64,000 nucleotides of DNA. Source: Xanthomonas translucens pv. cerealis. Its GTDB lineage: Bacteria; Pseudomonadota; Gammaproteobacteria; Xanthomonadales; Xanthomonadaceae. The notes beneath the pieces were generated by a model, which saw nothing but the letters and a program-made list of their open reading frames with translations, searched no databases and was not told the origin of the DNA. Positions 43,676 through 54,506 of this stretch are shown piece by piece (positions within the stretch are counted from its first letter, which is position 1; every line of letters begins with the position of its first letter). The stretch is taken from positions 1,984,001 through 2,048,000 of the forward strand of contig NZ_CP038228.1 in the NCBI RefSeq assembly GCF_006838285.1, in the 5' to 3' direction. The translations under genes and the position numbers were made by a program.

Positions 43676-45685
43676 TTATGCTCCAAGTGGCACCAAACCG
43701 GCACCAGAATTTTCTGCAGTACGAACCCGATATTCGCAAGCCTCGTGGGAGCCTTGGATTGACTTGGCTGAATTGGACGCGGACTGCGGCCCCGTCCACA
43801 CCCGATGTCCGCCCTTGAACTCGATCGTCCCCGGCGCGCCCAGTTCGATGTCGTCGCCGTCCAGCTTGATGTAGGCGCCGGCGGCCGTGGCCAGCAGGTG
43901 CTTGGTCGGCGCGGCGAGCTGGATGTCGGCGGTGGTGCTGACGATCCTGACCTGGGTCTTGGCTGCGATCCTGGCCTGGTTCCTGTGCGCGCGGGCGCTG
44001 AGCGTGCCTTGCGCGGCGTGCAGGGCGATGCCGCGCTCCTGGTTGGGGCTGCCGGCGACCGGGTCGCCGCCCTGGGTGTACAGCACCAGCCCGCCGGCCA
44101 CCGCCAGTACCAGCTGCGCCTGGCTGGCCCAGTTCAATGCGGTGCCGGCCAGCAGCGTGGTCTGCGTCCCCGACACCCAGACCTGGTCGGCCGGGGTCAG
44201 GCTCATCACGCCCGCGCTGCCGCTGCCCAGCAGCGCCGGGCGGCTCCAGCCCGGCGCCTGGCCGTCGCCGCCCTGGAGCTGGCCGGCGGCGCTGCCGCGC
44301 TGCGTCGCCTTGAGGCTGGCCTGCAGGGTCTTGAGCCCGTCCTGCGCCGGCAGCGTGGCCGGCTCGTCGGGCAGCTGCGCCTGCTGCTGCCGGGCCACAT
44401 CGGCCAGCGCCTGCAGTAGCTGTTCGCCCTGTTCCAGCTGCGACAGCGCCTGGCTGGCCGCCAGCTGCTGCTGGCCCGGCTCGCTGCTCAGCAGCAGGCC
44501 CTGGCCGGCGCGCACCGCGCCGTACGCCTGCGTGGACAGGTCCACCCCGAACCCGCGCTCGCCTTCACGCAGGTTGTCGCGGCCGCCCTTCAGGTGGCCC
44601 AGGGTCAAGGTGCTGGCGTGCTGGGTGGTCGACAGCTGCGCGCGGCCCTGGCCGGGCGTGTCGTCCAGCCGCAGCTGCTGGTAGCCGCCGGTGCCGTCCT
44701 GGCTCTGTGCCAGCGCCTGGCTCTTGAACCCGGTGAACACCGCGCCGTGCGCGTTGCCCTGGAACCACGCCGGCGCATTGCCGGTGGCCCAGGCCCCGCC
44801 GCCACCGACCTGGTTGTGCGCCGCGTCGTCCTGGCCGCGCCCGTTGTACACGCTGCCGATCACCACCGGCCGGTCGATGTCCCCTTCCAGGAACCCCACC
44901 AGCACTTCCTGGCCCTTGCGCGGCAGCACCACCCCGCCCCAGTTGTCCCCGGCCCACGGCGTCATCACCCGCACCCAGGTCCACGCCGAGGCGCTGCCCG
45001 GCGCGTTGTCCTCGCCCCCCGGATGCGCCAGCGCGCTGCTGGCGTCGGCACCGCGCTGGAACGGGAACTGCACCTTGATCCGGTGGTCGCGGTCGGACTG
45101 CACCGGGTCGCCGTCGCTGACCACGATCGCGCTCAGCGTGCCGGCGATCGTCGGCTTGGGATGCAGGCGCACGCCATGCCCATCCTCGGTCTGCGGCCGG
45201 TACGTCGCCGTGGCCGGCAACGCGGTGAACTGGTTGCGGTAGAACTCCACCGACGCATCGTCTTGCGGCGGCGCATAGCCGGCGCCCAGGCCCGCCAGCG
45301 CCGACGGCAGCGGCGCGCCGGCCACCGCCACCGCACCCAGCGCCTGCTCCAGCGCGTCGAATACGTCCGCGCCCAGGTTGTTGCGTGCCTGGTGCCGCAC
45401 CTGCAGGCACAGGAACGCCGCATCGGCCGCCACGCCCGCATGCTGGCGCAGCGCGAAACGCGTGCCCAGCGCCAGTTGCCGCCAGGTTCCCTGGCCCTCG
45501 ATGGTCTGCGCCGCCACCTGCTGCGCATCGAGCTGCTGCTGCGCGCGGCGCTGGCCGCGCGTGCTGTCCTGCCAGGCGTACGGGCCGGCGGTGTCCACGT
45601 CAGCGGCGTCGATGTCGCCCAGCGGCGTGGCTTCGGCGCCGGCCGGGCTGCGAGCGCTGACGGCACTGCAATATATTGGCCCCAT
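43676..45685 (-). pseudogene. vgrG: vgrG C-terminal two-thirds (module 2), 5' end lost
   Basis: VgrG homology begins near 45,648 (PAGAEATPLGD) and runs to the tail, so about the first 300 residues (most of the gp27-like domain) are missing. A short unrelated leader (MGPIYCSAVSAR) is fused in front, starting 4 bases after the DUF2235 stop. The OB-fold and DUF2345 parts are intact. The tail after WTGPQ is unique (ends GAGLVPLGA). It probably cannot act as a tip by itself, but it keeps a tail that could be recombined onto a full vgrG. Confidence 0.82.
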
Positions 45686-45689
45686 GCAA

Positions 45690-47690
45690 CTATTTGTAGA
45701 GGCTTTTATAGGATTCCCATAAATCCCCCAAGAAACTCTTGTCGGGCTTAGTCTCGATCTTCTGCATCGGACGGCGGTTCATATAATGCTTGGATGCCGC
45801 GAACGAACCGTACGCACCCTCAAGGCTGCTCTCTGCCATGCTGTCGTGTACATATTTAAGAAATCCACCATAAAGCGCCTCGACCTCTGGCAGTCGCTTA
45901 CCAGGGTTGTTCCATATCCAATAAAGCGCTTGGCCTTGCGGATCGGTGACAAAGATATTGGATGCGACCTCTCCGTCGATCTGTTTCTTTGCCTGTTCCA
46001 TATTGAAGGTATCGACCGAACGCGCGTTGCGTTCAAGGTACCTCAGTTCGGCCGCGAGCTTGTCGTACCGGCCTTTGGCGGCGGGATATTTCGGGGCACC
46101 CAACAACCAGGAGCCTGTCTGCTCGTTGGCGGTCTTTGCGAATTGTTCGTACCACATCCGCAGCCACTGAATGTAGATGATCATATGCCCCTTCATCTGC
46201 CCCTGAATGTCCTTGGGCAGCGAGCGCACCACCAGCGGCTCCGGCGGCACATAGCACTGGCTTTCCTGCTCGGCCGTGCGTTGGCCAGGCTTGGTGTAGG
46301 TACAGACGTATGGAAGGTTCAGGCGGATTACTGCGGGGCTGATTTCTTTTACGTCTTCAACCAGCGTAGTTAAAATGGCGCGATATTTGCGCTGAAAGGA
46401 TTGAACCTCACTATTTACTACAAATTTCACATACAAAGCGACATCGAGATCTTCTAATTCGGTTAAGCTGGGCATGGGAATTCCCGCGCCATAAGCCCGG
46501 TTGTACATCATCTCTAGCGGATAACGTGCAAGTCCATCCAGCACACCCGCTTCCTCGGCTTCGGCACCTCCCCCCACATCCACCTGGCTACCGGGAAAAA
46601 GCAGCTCCTGCCGGTTGCCCGTCGCGCTGGCAGTGCCACCGATAATCGTCAACGGCTTGTAGAAGCGCAGTTCATGTGCCGCCGCATAATGCACGCAGCG
46701 TTCGACCTCGGGCAGCAACTTTATCTCCGACGACACCTTGTTGCTGAGCGGGATGAATCCGGTCAGCAGGTTATCGTCGTAGCGATTCGTCACGCAATCG
46801 AACAGGCCCATAAAGCGGATCTTGACCTCGACCGCTTGGTAGCGACCACTCGCGCAGATGTCGTCGATCAGCAGCTTGCTGAACGCAAGCGCGATCCCGC
46901 CGCCCATGTCGTAGCCAAAGATCGCCACGTTGACCCTGTGCACCGGCAGCTTGGCCTTGGCCAGTGCGAACGCGGCCTTGAAATCGGTCTCGGCCGACTT
47001 CAGGCGCGTATCCACGCCTGTGTTGAACAGCGCCGCACCGAGGGTCGAGTCGCGGATCAGTCCGACGCTTTCGGCTCCATAGCCAGCGGTATTCTTGGCC
47101 ACGGCCGCGCCAGCATCCTTGGCTGCGCGCCACGGGTGCCTGACTACGTCCTTCCAGAGCCCACGCCATTCCTTGCGCAATTTTTTCCAGCCTTCCTTAG
47201 CTACAGTGGTAACGGGCTTCTGGGCCGTCTTGACGATCTGCTTCGCTTGCTTCTTGACGCGATCTATCGTCCAGGCCGCACGATTCGCGTAGGACTTGTC
47301 ACGCAGCCGTTCGCTTTCCTTCCAGGCATCCGTCACCGCGCCCTTGGCGGCATCCTTCGGTGCGGAGCTGACCTTGTCCTCGATCTCCTTGCCGGCTTTG
47401 TCGCCCAGGGCGGCAGCAAGTGCGGCGTTCTCGGGGTCGAATTCTGCGCCAAGACCAGGGTAGTAAAAAGCCCGTGCACCGTGTGCCGTATCTTCGCGTA
47501 AGGCTGCATGAATTTTCGCAATGTTACTTGCAGGACCATTCTTGTTTGTGTAACCAAAACCGTCAAAGAGGAAACTTAACCAGAGCACCTGCTGGCATGC
47601 TGGGCATCTCTGTTCAGCCTCGACTTTTGTGCGATCAAGAAATGCGCGCTTTTGGTCTGAATCTTTACTTTCTTTTCTCGCCTGACTCAC
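45690..47690 (-). CDS. DUF2235 (Tle1-like) T6SS effector with altered catalytic motif
   Basis: A 666-residue protein with the alpha/beta-hydrolase domain of Tle1 phospholipase effectors: LFDGFGYTNKN (41-51, the usual FDGTxN), GLFDCV (295-300) and FPGSQVDVGGG (365-375). The nucleophile elbow, normally GFSRG, reads GYDMG (259-263), so the serine is Asp261. The histidine of the usual PGxHSDVGGG is Gln369. Phospholipase activity is therefore doubtful. It follows a VgrG, DUF4123 and lipoprotein immunity set, the standard Tle1 context. Confidence 0.8.
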   Translation of the reverse strand: MSQARKESKDSDQKRAFLDRTKVEAEQRCPACQQVLWLSFLFDGFGYTNKNGPASNIAKIHAALREDTAHGARAFYYPGLGAEFDPENAALAAALGDKAGKEIEDKVSSAPKDAAKGAVTDAWKESERLRDKSYANRAAWTIDRVKKQAKQIVKTAQKPVTTVAKEGWKKLRKEWRGLWKDVVRHPWRAAKDAGAAVAKNTAGYGAESVGLIRDSTLGAALFNTGVDTRLKSAETDFKAAFALAKAKLPVHRVNVAIFGYDMGGGIALAFSKLLIDDICASGRYQAVEVKIRFMGLFDCVTNRYDDNLLTGFIPLSNKVSSEIKLLPEVERCVHYAAAHELRFYKPLTIIGGTASATGNRQELLFPGSQVDVGGGAEAEEAGVLDGLARYPLEMMYNRAYGAGIPMPSLTELEDLDVALYVKFVVNSEVQSFQRKYRAILTTLVEDVKEISPAVIRLNLPYVCTYTKPGQRTAEQESQCYVPPEPLVVRSLPKDIQGQMKGHMIIYIQWLRMWYEQFAKTANEQTGSWLLGAPKYPAAKGRYDKLAAELRYLERNARSVDTFNMEQAKKQIDGEVASNIFVTDPQGQALYWIWNNPGKRLPEVEALYGGFLKYVHDSMAESSLEGAYGSFAASKHYMNRRPMQKIETKPDKSFLGDLWESYKSLYK

Positions 47691-48160
47691 TTGGAATCTC
47701 CTTTTCCATCGGACGTTGCGGGCAACTCTTCTGCCCCCATATCATCTACCCATTGCAAAGACGCCGTTCCATCTTTCCGGAAATAAACGCGAAAATACCG
47801 TGATCCACTTGATTCAGGCTGAGGGATGGTGACTTTTAAAAAATGCTCCTCAGCTCTCTTCCCTGCATAAAAATCCTCCTTAGGAATAACAAAACTCCAC
47901 TGCAAATTAACAGTCTTTCCAGGTGTGACATTACATCCACAAGAAAACTTCCCACCACCTCCCCACGAATTCCCATCAGTCCGACCTGGAGGATTCCCAA
48001 AGCAGCCAGATTTTGCCTCGTTATCCAGCCAGAACTCATGGATTTTTTTTTCGTACTCGTTGTAGCCAGTGACACAGACCGTTCTCGACTGCGAGAAACC
48101 ATCCTTACAACCGCCCAGCAAGAGGATAAACGCCATCATCAAAAATCTAAGAATGCTCAT
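47687..48160 (-). CDS. DUF3304-like immunity lipoprotein, copy 1
   Basis: A 157-residue lipoprotein with lipobox LLGG-C (residue 18), starting at ATG 48160 with GAGG upstream; the frame extends to 48178 without a better site. It keeps paired cysteines (FSCGCNVTPGK) and a C-terminal YFRKDGTASLQWVDDMGAEE. It is a paralogue of the next upstream gene. Periplasmic DUF3304 lipoproteins next to Tle1-type effectors act as immunity proteins. It overlaps the DUF2235 start by ATGA. Confidence 0.78.
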   Translation of the reverse strand: MSILRFLMMAFILLLGGCKDGFSQSRTVCVTGYNEYEKKIHEFWLDNEAKSGCFGNPPGRTDGNSWGGGGKFSCGCNVTPGKTVNLQWSFVIPKEDFYAGKRAEEHFLKVTIPQPESSGSRYFRVYFRKDGTASLQWVDDMGAEELPATSDGKGDSK

Positions 48161-48174
48161 AGTTTCCTCAAAGA

Positions 48175-48644
48175 TCATACTTCTTTAGCAATAGATGGAG
48201 TTGGAGGAAGCTCATCCGCGCCCATGTCGTCTACCCATTGCAAAGACGCCGTTCCATTCTTGCGAAAGTAAATCCTAAAATATCGTGAACTGGATGATTG
48301 TGGCTGCGGCGTTTGGACTCTGATGGTGTGCTCCTCGGGCTTCAAACCAGAATCGTAGTCCTGCCTAGTCTGCTCGAATGTCCAGTAAAGATTGACAACC
48401 TTACCGGGCGTTACTTTACAGCCACAGGAAAATGCGCCGCCACCACCCCAATCACCCGTGTCTTTGCCACGCCCTGAAGGATTGCCAAAACATCCCGCCT
48501 TTGACTCATTATCAAGCCAGAACTCATAAATCTGCTTTTCGTATTCATTATATCCAGTCACGCATACGGTTCTCGACTGCGAGAAACCGTCTTTGCACCC
48601 ACCGAGCAAGAGGATAAACGCCGCCATCAAAAATCTGAGCGTGC

Positions 48645-48648
<4 letters not shown>
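48175..48648 (-). CDS. DUF3304-like immunity lipoprotein, copy 2
   Basis: A 157-residue lipoprotein with the same N-terminus as copy 1 (FILLLGGCKDGFSQSRTVCVTG is shared in both), lipobox LLGG-C18, FSCGCKVTPGK and YFRKNGTASLQWVDDMGADE. Middle parts differ more than the ends. Low GC compared with vgrG. Tandem copies could widen protection against variant toxins of relatives. Confidence 0.78.
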
Positions 48649-49654
<1,006 letters not shown>

Positions 49655-52417
49655 TCACCCGCGGGACGCGACGGCTTCGTGCCGGGTTGCAAGATCGCGC
49701 ATGCATTCCAGGCATACCGGCTTGTCCGCCGAGGGCAGCTGCACGCGGGTGCTGCTGCCCTGCGGCCCCGTCCACACCCGATGCCCGCCCTTGAACTCGA
49801 TCGTGCCCGGCGCGCCCAGTTCGATGTCGTCGCCGTCCAGCTTGATGTAGGCGCCGGCCGCGGTGGCCAGCAGGTGCTTGGTCGGCGCGGCGAGCTGGAT
49901 GTCGGCGGTGGTGCTGACGATCCTGACCTGGGTCTTGGCTGCGATCCTGGCCTGGTTCCTGTGCGCGCGGGCGCTGAGCGTGCCTTGCGCGGCGTGCAGG
50001 GCGATGCCGCGCTCCTGGTTGGGGCTGCCGGCGACCGGTGCGCCGCCCTGGGTGTACAGCACCAGCCCGCCGGCCACCGCCAGCACCAGCTGCGCCTGGC
50101 TGGCCCAGTTCAATGCGGTGCCGGCCAGCAGCGTGGTCTGCGTCCCCGACACCCAGACCTGGTCGGCCGGGGTCAGGCTCATCACGCCCGCGCTGCCGCT
50201 GCCCAGCAGCGCCGGGCGGCTCCAGCCCGGCGCCTGGCCGTCGCCGCCCTGGAGCTGGCCGGCGGCGCTGCCGCGCTGCGTCGCCTTGAGGCTGGCCTGC
50301 AGGGTCTTGAGCCCGTCCTGCGCCGGCAGCGTGGCCGGCTCGTCGGGCAGCTGCGCCTGCTGCTGCCGGGCCACATCGGCCAGCGCCTGCAGTAGCTGTT
50401 CGCCCTGTTCCAGCTGCGACAGCGCCTGGCTGGCCGCCAGCTGCTGCTGGCCCGGCTCGCTGCTCAGCAGCAGGCCCTGGCCGGCGCGCACCGCGCCGTA
50501 CGCCTGCGTGGACAGGTCCACCCCGAACCCGCGCTCGCCTTCGCGCAGGTTGTCGCGGCCGCCCTTCAGGTGGCCCAGGGTCAAGGTGCTGGCGTGCTGG
50601 GTGGTCGACAGCTGCGCGCGGCCCTGGCCGGGGGTATCGTCCAGCCGCAGCTGCTGGTAGCCGCCGGTGCCGTCCTGGCTCTGCGCCAGCGCCTGGCTCT
50701 TGAACCCGGTGAACACCGCGCCGTGCGCGTTGCCCTGGAACCACGCCGGCGCATTGCCGGTGGCCCCGGCCCCGCCGCCGCCGACCTGGTTGTGCGCCGC
50801 GTCGTCCTGGCCGCGCCCGTTGTACACGCTGCCGATCACCACCGGCCGGTCGATGTCCCCTTCCAGGAACCCCACCAGCACTTCCTGGCCCTTGCGCGGC
50901 AGCACCACGCCACCCCAGTTGTCCCCGGCCCACGGCGTCATCACCCGCACCCAGGTCCACGCCGAGGCGCTGCCCGGCGCGTTGTCCTCGCCCCCCGGAT
51001 GCGCCAGCGCGCTGCTGGCGTCGGCCCCGCGCTGGAACGGGAACTGCACCTTGATCCGGTGGTCGCGGTCGGACTGCACCGGGTCGCCGTCGCTGACCAC
51101 GATCGCGCTCAGCGTGCCGGAGACCGTCGGCTTGGGATGCAGGCGCAGGCCATGGCCGTCCTCGGTCTGCGGCCGGTAGGTCGCCGTGGCCGGCAACGCG
51201 GTGAACTGGTTGCGGTAGAACTCCACCGACGCATCGTCTTGCGGCGGCGCATAACCGGCGCCCAGGCCCGCCAGCGCCGACGGCAGCGGCGCGCCGGCCA
51301 CCGCCACCGCGCCCAGCGACTGCTCCAGCGCGTCGAACACCTCCGCGGCCAGGTTGTTGCGTGCCTGGTGCCGCACCTGCAGGCACAGGAACGCCGCATC
51401 GGCCGCCACACCCGCATGCTGGCTCAGCCCGAAACGCTTACCCGGCGCCAGCTGGCGCCAGCTGCCCTGGCCCTCGATGGTCTGCGCCGCCACCTGCTGC
51501 GCATCGAGCTGCTGCTGCGCGCGGCGCTGGCCGCGCGTGCTGTCCTGCCAGGCGTACGGGCCGGCGGTGTCCACGTCAGCGGCGCCGATGTCGCCCAGCG
51601 GCGTGGCTTCGGCGCCGGCCGGGCGCAGGCTCGGGCTGCGGTAGTCCCAGCTGGCCCGCGACAGCGTGGCGGTGCGCCAGCGCCGCGCCGGCGACCACTG
51701 CTGCACGCTGTCCTGCTGCTCGGTCGCGTCGCTGCGGTGGTAGCGCACCGTGCCCAGCGCGGCGAAGGCGGCGTTGTGGTCCGACAGCACCAGCGTGTGC
51801 GTGCCGCGCGTGTCGCTGTCGGCGGCGCCGGTGTGCTCGAACCAATAGGCGATGCCTTCCTCGGCCAGCAGCCGGCGCAGGAACGCGAAGTCCGTCTCTT
51901 CGTATTGCGTGGTCAGGCTGCGCTTGGCGTACGTGCTGCGGTCGGACAGCTCCCAGCGCCACGCCGGCGCCAGCGCGCCTTGCTCGGCGTAGTCGGCGAA
52001 CACGCTCTCGGCGATCTCCACCACGCTCATGTCCTGGAACACGTAGCTGTCCACCCGCTGGGCCAGCAGCGCCAGCCACGGCTCCACCACCAGCCGGTAG
52101 CGCGCCAGGCCGCCGTTGCTGCCGAGCCGTTCGAACGCGGTGACATGGCCGTGGAACGGGCGCAGCGCGGTACTCGACTCGGCGGTGAGCAGTTCCAGCA
52201 GGACCGGCTGGCCGAGCAGGTCGTCCAGGGGCAGGCCGGCGTTGGCCGATAGCGCGCACACGTCGAAACGGAACCCGCCGCCATCGACCGACTCGCGGCC
52301 GTCCATGGTTTCGGCGACCAGCACGTCGGGGCCAAGCGCGGTATGCAACCGCAACAGCCGTTCTTGCTGCCGCGGGGCGGCGCTCAGCGCGGAAAGTACT
52401 GTGGCGACCGGGTCCAT
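49655..52417 (-). CDS. vgrG: Full-length VgrG T6SS spike protein (module 1)
   Basis: A 920-residue VgrG, the only complete one in the window. ATG 52417 has GGAGG 5 bases upstream; the frame continues to 52480 without a better site. It has a gp27-like N-terminal part (about 10-400), the gp5 OB-fold region (GDPVQSDRDHRIKVQFPFQR then WVRVMTPWAGDNWGGVVLPR, about 475-560), a beta-helix stalk and the DUF2345 region (about 760-880). The tail after WTGPQ is unique and has a CLEC cysteine pair. It is the first gene of the 22-kb minus-strand array. Confidence 0.93.
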   Translation of the reverse strand: MDPVATVLSALSAAPRQQERLLRLHTALGPDVLVAETMDGRESVDGGGFRFDVCALSANAGLPLDDLLGQPVLLELLTAESSTALRPFHGHVTAFERLGSNGGLARYRLVVEPWLALLAQRVDSYVFQDMSVVEIAESVFADYAEQGALAPAWRWELSDRSTYAKRSLTTQYEETDFAFLRRLLAEEGIAYWFEHTGAADSDTRGTHTLVLSDHNAAFAALGTVRYHRSDATEQQDSVQQWSPARRWRTATLSRASWDYRSPSLRPAGAEATPLGDIGAADVDTAGPYAWQDSTRGQRRAQQQLDAQQVAAQTIEGQGSWRQLAPGKRFGLSQHAGVAADAAFLCLQVRHQARNNLAAEVFDALEQSLGAVAVAGAPLPSALAGLGAGYAPPQDDASVEFYRNQFTALPATATYRPQTEDGHGLRLHPKPTVSGTLSAIVVSDGDPVQSDRDHRIKVQFPFQRGADASSALAHPGGEDNAPGSASAWTWVRVMTPWAGDNWGGVVLPRKGQEVLVGFLEGDIDRPVVIGSVYNGRGQDDAAHNQVGGGGAGATGNAPAWFQGNAHGAVFTGFKSQALAQSQDGTGGYQQLRLDDTPGQGRAQLSTTQHASTLTLGHLKGGRDNLREGERGFGVDLSTQAYGAVRAGQGLLLSSEPGQQQLAASQALSQLEQGEQLLQALADVARQQQAQLPDEPATLPAQDGLKTLQASLKATQRGSAAGQLQGGDGQAPGWSRPALLGSGSAGVMSLTPADQVWVSGTQTTLLAGTALNWASQAQLVLAVAGGLVLYTQGGAPVAGSPNQERGIALHAAQGTLSARAHRNQARIAAKTQVRIVSTTADIQLAAPTKHLLATAAGAYIKLDGDDIELGAPGTIEFKGGHRVWTGPQGSSTRVQLPSADKPVCLECMRDLATRHEAVASRG

Positions 52418-52633
52418 GGAGCCTCCTTGTCTGAATGGGCGTCGCAAGGATCGCCTGAGAGGGCAATCCGTGCCGAGCACACACCTAGGATACCTCCATA
52501 GCGGCGCCGAATGGCGACGGTGGGCCTTGGACGGTGGATGTCTCTCCGGTCAACTGCAGCGTTGTCGGCGCAGTGTGACTTTGTGCGCGTTTCCGCACCG
52601 ATACTTGGCAGTACGCAGCGACGCAAGGCCGAC

Positions 52634-53498
52634 TGAGCCGCCCCGTGTTTCCCGGAGACCCCTTGGTTTGAGTCACGCCGACATGGCTGACTCATGGGAG
52701 TGGGAATAGTCGTTGGCCTCAGCCTTGGCCGGTGGGATATTCCCGATCGGCTCCAGCAATCGACGGTTGTTGAACCAGTCGACCCAGTTGAGCGTGGCCC
52801 ACTCGACCTCCTCGCGCGTGCGCCAGGACGACGTGCGATGGATCACCTCGGCCTTGTGGAGGCCGTTGATGGTCTCCGCCCAGTGCTGTCGTAGAAGTCC
52901 TCTACGCTGCCTACCGAAGGCTCCAGGCCGACCTCCACGAGCCGCTCTGTGTAGCGGATCGACACGTACTAAACGCCTCGATCGCTGTGAATCAGGCGAT
53001 CCGGGCCGACCGGCTTCCGCGCGTGGAGCGCCTGTTCGAGCGCGTCGAGCACGAAGCCCGTCTGCATCGAGGACGACGCCTTCCAGCCCACGATGCGACG
53101 GGCGAAGACGTCGATGACGAAGGCGACATAGACCCGTCCTTGCCACGTCGAGACATACGTGAAATCGCTGACCCACAGCGCGTTATTTCGTTGACCTGAC
53201 GCAGTTCGCGAACCTCGCGCTCAAGCGCCTTGATGCGCTCTTTCTCGGTGCTCGTCATCCCGTCGCGCTTGCCAACGTCGCGCTCGTGCTGCCTCACCCA
53301 ACCCAGTAGCGTCTCGGCTGTGCAGCCCACCTTGGCCGACATCGACACCATCGCCGCCCATCGCGAGTCGTACTCGCCCTGGTGCTCCAGAACCTTCTTC
53401 ACCGACCGTTCCCGGGTCTCCGGGGAGAACTTGCTTGCTCTGCTCATAGCTCCATCTTCTCAAGTAATGGAGCCTCCGCGATTCCCGGGGCGGCTAAA
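52634..53498 (-). mobile_element. Internally deleted IS3-family element
   Basis: The left end TGAGCCGCCCCG (52634-52645) and the right end, complement of AGCCGCCCCGGGAATC (near 53480-53496), form imperfect inverted repeats of the IS3/IS51 type. Inside, the start of orfA is joined directly to the middle of orfB, so a few hundred bases are gone. Non-autonomous. Confidence 0.7.
52673..53447 (-). pseudogene. Fused and frameshifted IS3 orfA/orfB remains
   Basis: From ATG 53447 the frame gives an OrfA N-terminus (SKFSPETRERSVKKVLEHQG, LGWVRQHERDVGKRDGMTS, EREVRELRQVNE). It is then joined near 53190 to orfB sequence in another frame (ALWVSDFTYVSTWQGRVYVA, ARRIVGWKASSSM, RLIHSDRGV). A stop and a further frame change near 52970-52900 lead to the OrfB end (TREEVEWATLNWVDWFNNRR). 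The first and second catalytic Asp are still visible but the gene cannot be read through. Confidence 0.78.
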
Positions 53499-53921
53499 TT
53501 GCGCGGTCCCCTCCCGCCCGGCACGGGGCGAAACATCATTGGCGTGCCCAACTGGCCCAAGCATATGCAGCAGGTACACGACACACAACAGCACGGCACC
53601 ACGCCGCAGGGCTGGCAGACCCCGCTAAAAGTAACCGAGGGCGCGGCGGCGCAGCCCAAGGCACATGTCTCGCTGAACGAGGACCCCGGCGCCTTCCTGG
53701 ATCGAATGCTGGCCGCCGCACAGAGCGGCGACCGCACTGCGTTCCGGCAGATGACCCAAGAACTGGCCAGTGCCGAGAATGGCCGTGCGCTTCGCGCCGA
53801 GGCGATCGAAACGGTAAACCGACAAGAGCATCAAGCGGCGCAGCAAGCGTTGCAGACACAACGGCAACAAGCAGACATGCAGCAGCAGGAAACACCGCGG
53901 ATCGGTGCGCACAGCCTCTGA
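53499..53921 (+). pseudogene. 5'-truncated ORF with Gln-rich C-terminus
   Basis: The + frame entering from the IS relic encodes about 140 residues to TGA 53919-53921. It contains FLDRMLAAAQSGDRTAFRQM and a Gln-rich end (QQALQTQRQQADMQQQ). The part starting inside the IS (from 53382) is not native, so the front of the gene was lost to the IS. In Xanthomonadaceae, proteins with similar Gln-rich tails lie just before the coiled-coil gene that follows here. Whether this one is a secretion substrate or a mobilisation protein cannot be decided. Confidence 0.5.
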
Positions 53922-53951
53922 TTGTCTACACGCCCTATCCTAGGAAGCATG

Positions 53952-54506
53952 ATGAACCAGTCCGACACGCTGGCACTGGCGAGCAACGCCGCTGCGCTGA
54001 TGGAACAGTTCGAGCGCATCTGCGCCGACCTCAATCGACAACAACGGCGGCTAGTACAGCACCTCGAACAAGTCACGCAATCATTGCCAGGCTTGACCGT
54101 GCGTTCGGTGCAGGAGACGTTGCAGCGTGTTCCGGATGCTTTGATTCGGCAGGTGCAGAATGGCCTTGACGAGCCCGTAGCCGGCTTTGAAAAGCGGCTG
54201 CAGCACGCGGGCAGTTTGATCAGCGAGGGCGCGCAGTCGTTGGCCACCCAACGCATGCAACGCCTGCTGCTGTGGAAGAGCGCCGCCGTCACGCTTGGGA
54301 GCTTGCTGCTGTTGCTCGCTGGCGGCGGTTGGCTACTTATGCAGTACCGCCAGGACATCCGCGACAACCAACTACGCGCCGAGCTTTTGCGTGCTTACAA
54401 CGCGGCCGACGTGACGCTGTGCGAGAGTCGTCTATGCGCCAATATCAAGACGCAGGGACCAGCCTACGGTGATCATAGCCAGTACCAGCTGGTGCGCTCG
54501 CGATGA
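53952..54506 (+). CDS. Coiled-coil membrane protein ('relaxation protein' family)
   Basis: A 184-residue protein starting at ATG 53952 (or 53949), with AGGAAG just upstream. A long N-terminal coiled coil (about 10-110) leads to one span (about 118-140). A short C-terminal part follows with LRAYNAADVTLCESRLCANI. This matches a Xanthomonadaceae family usually named relaxation protein, typically encoded after a larger protein with a Gln-rich end. True function is unknown. Confidence 0.62.
   Translation: MNQSDTLALASNAAALMEQFERICADLNRQQRRLVQHLEQVTQSLPGLTVRSVQETLQRVPDALIRQVQNGLDEPVAGFEKRLQHAGSLISEGAQSLATQRMQRLLLWKSAAVTLGSLLLLLAGGGWLLMQYRQDIRDNQLRAELLRAYNAADVTLCESRLCANIKTQGPAYGDHSQYQLVRSR

Noticed and set aside
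36318..45685. Prophage tail region
   Set aside because: VgrG resembles phage gp27/gp5, but there are no capsid, terminase or tail-tube genes, and DUF4123 plus toxin genes point to type VI secretion.
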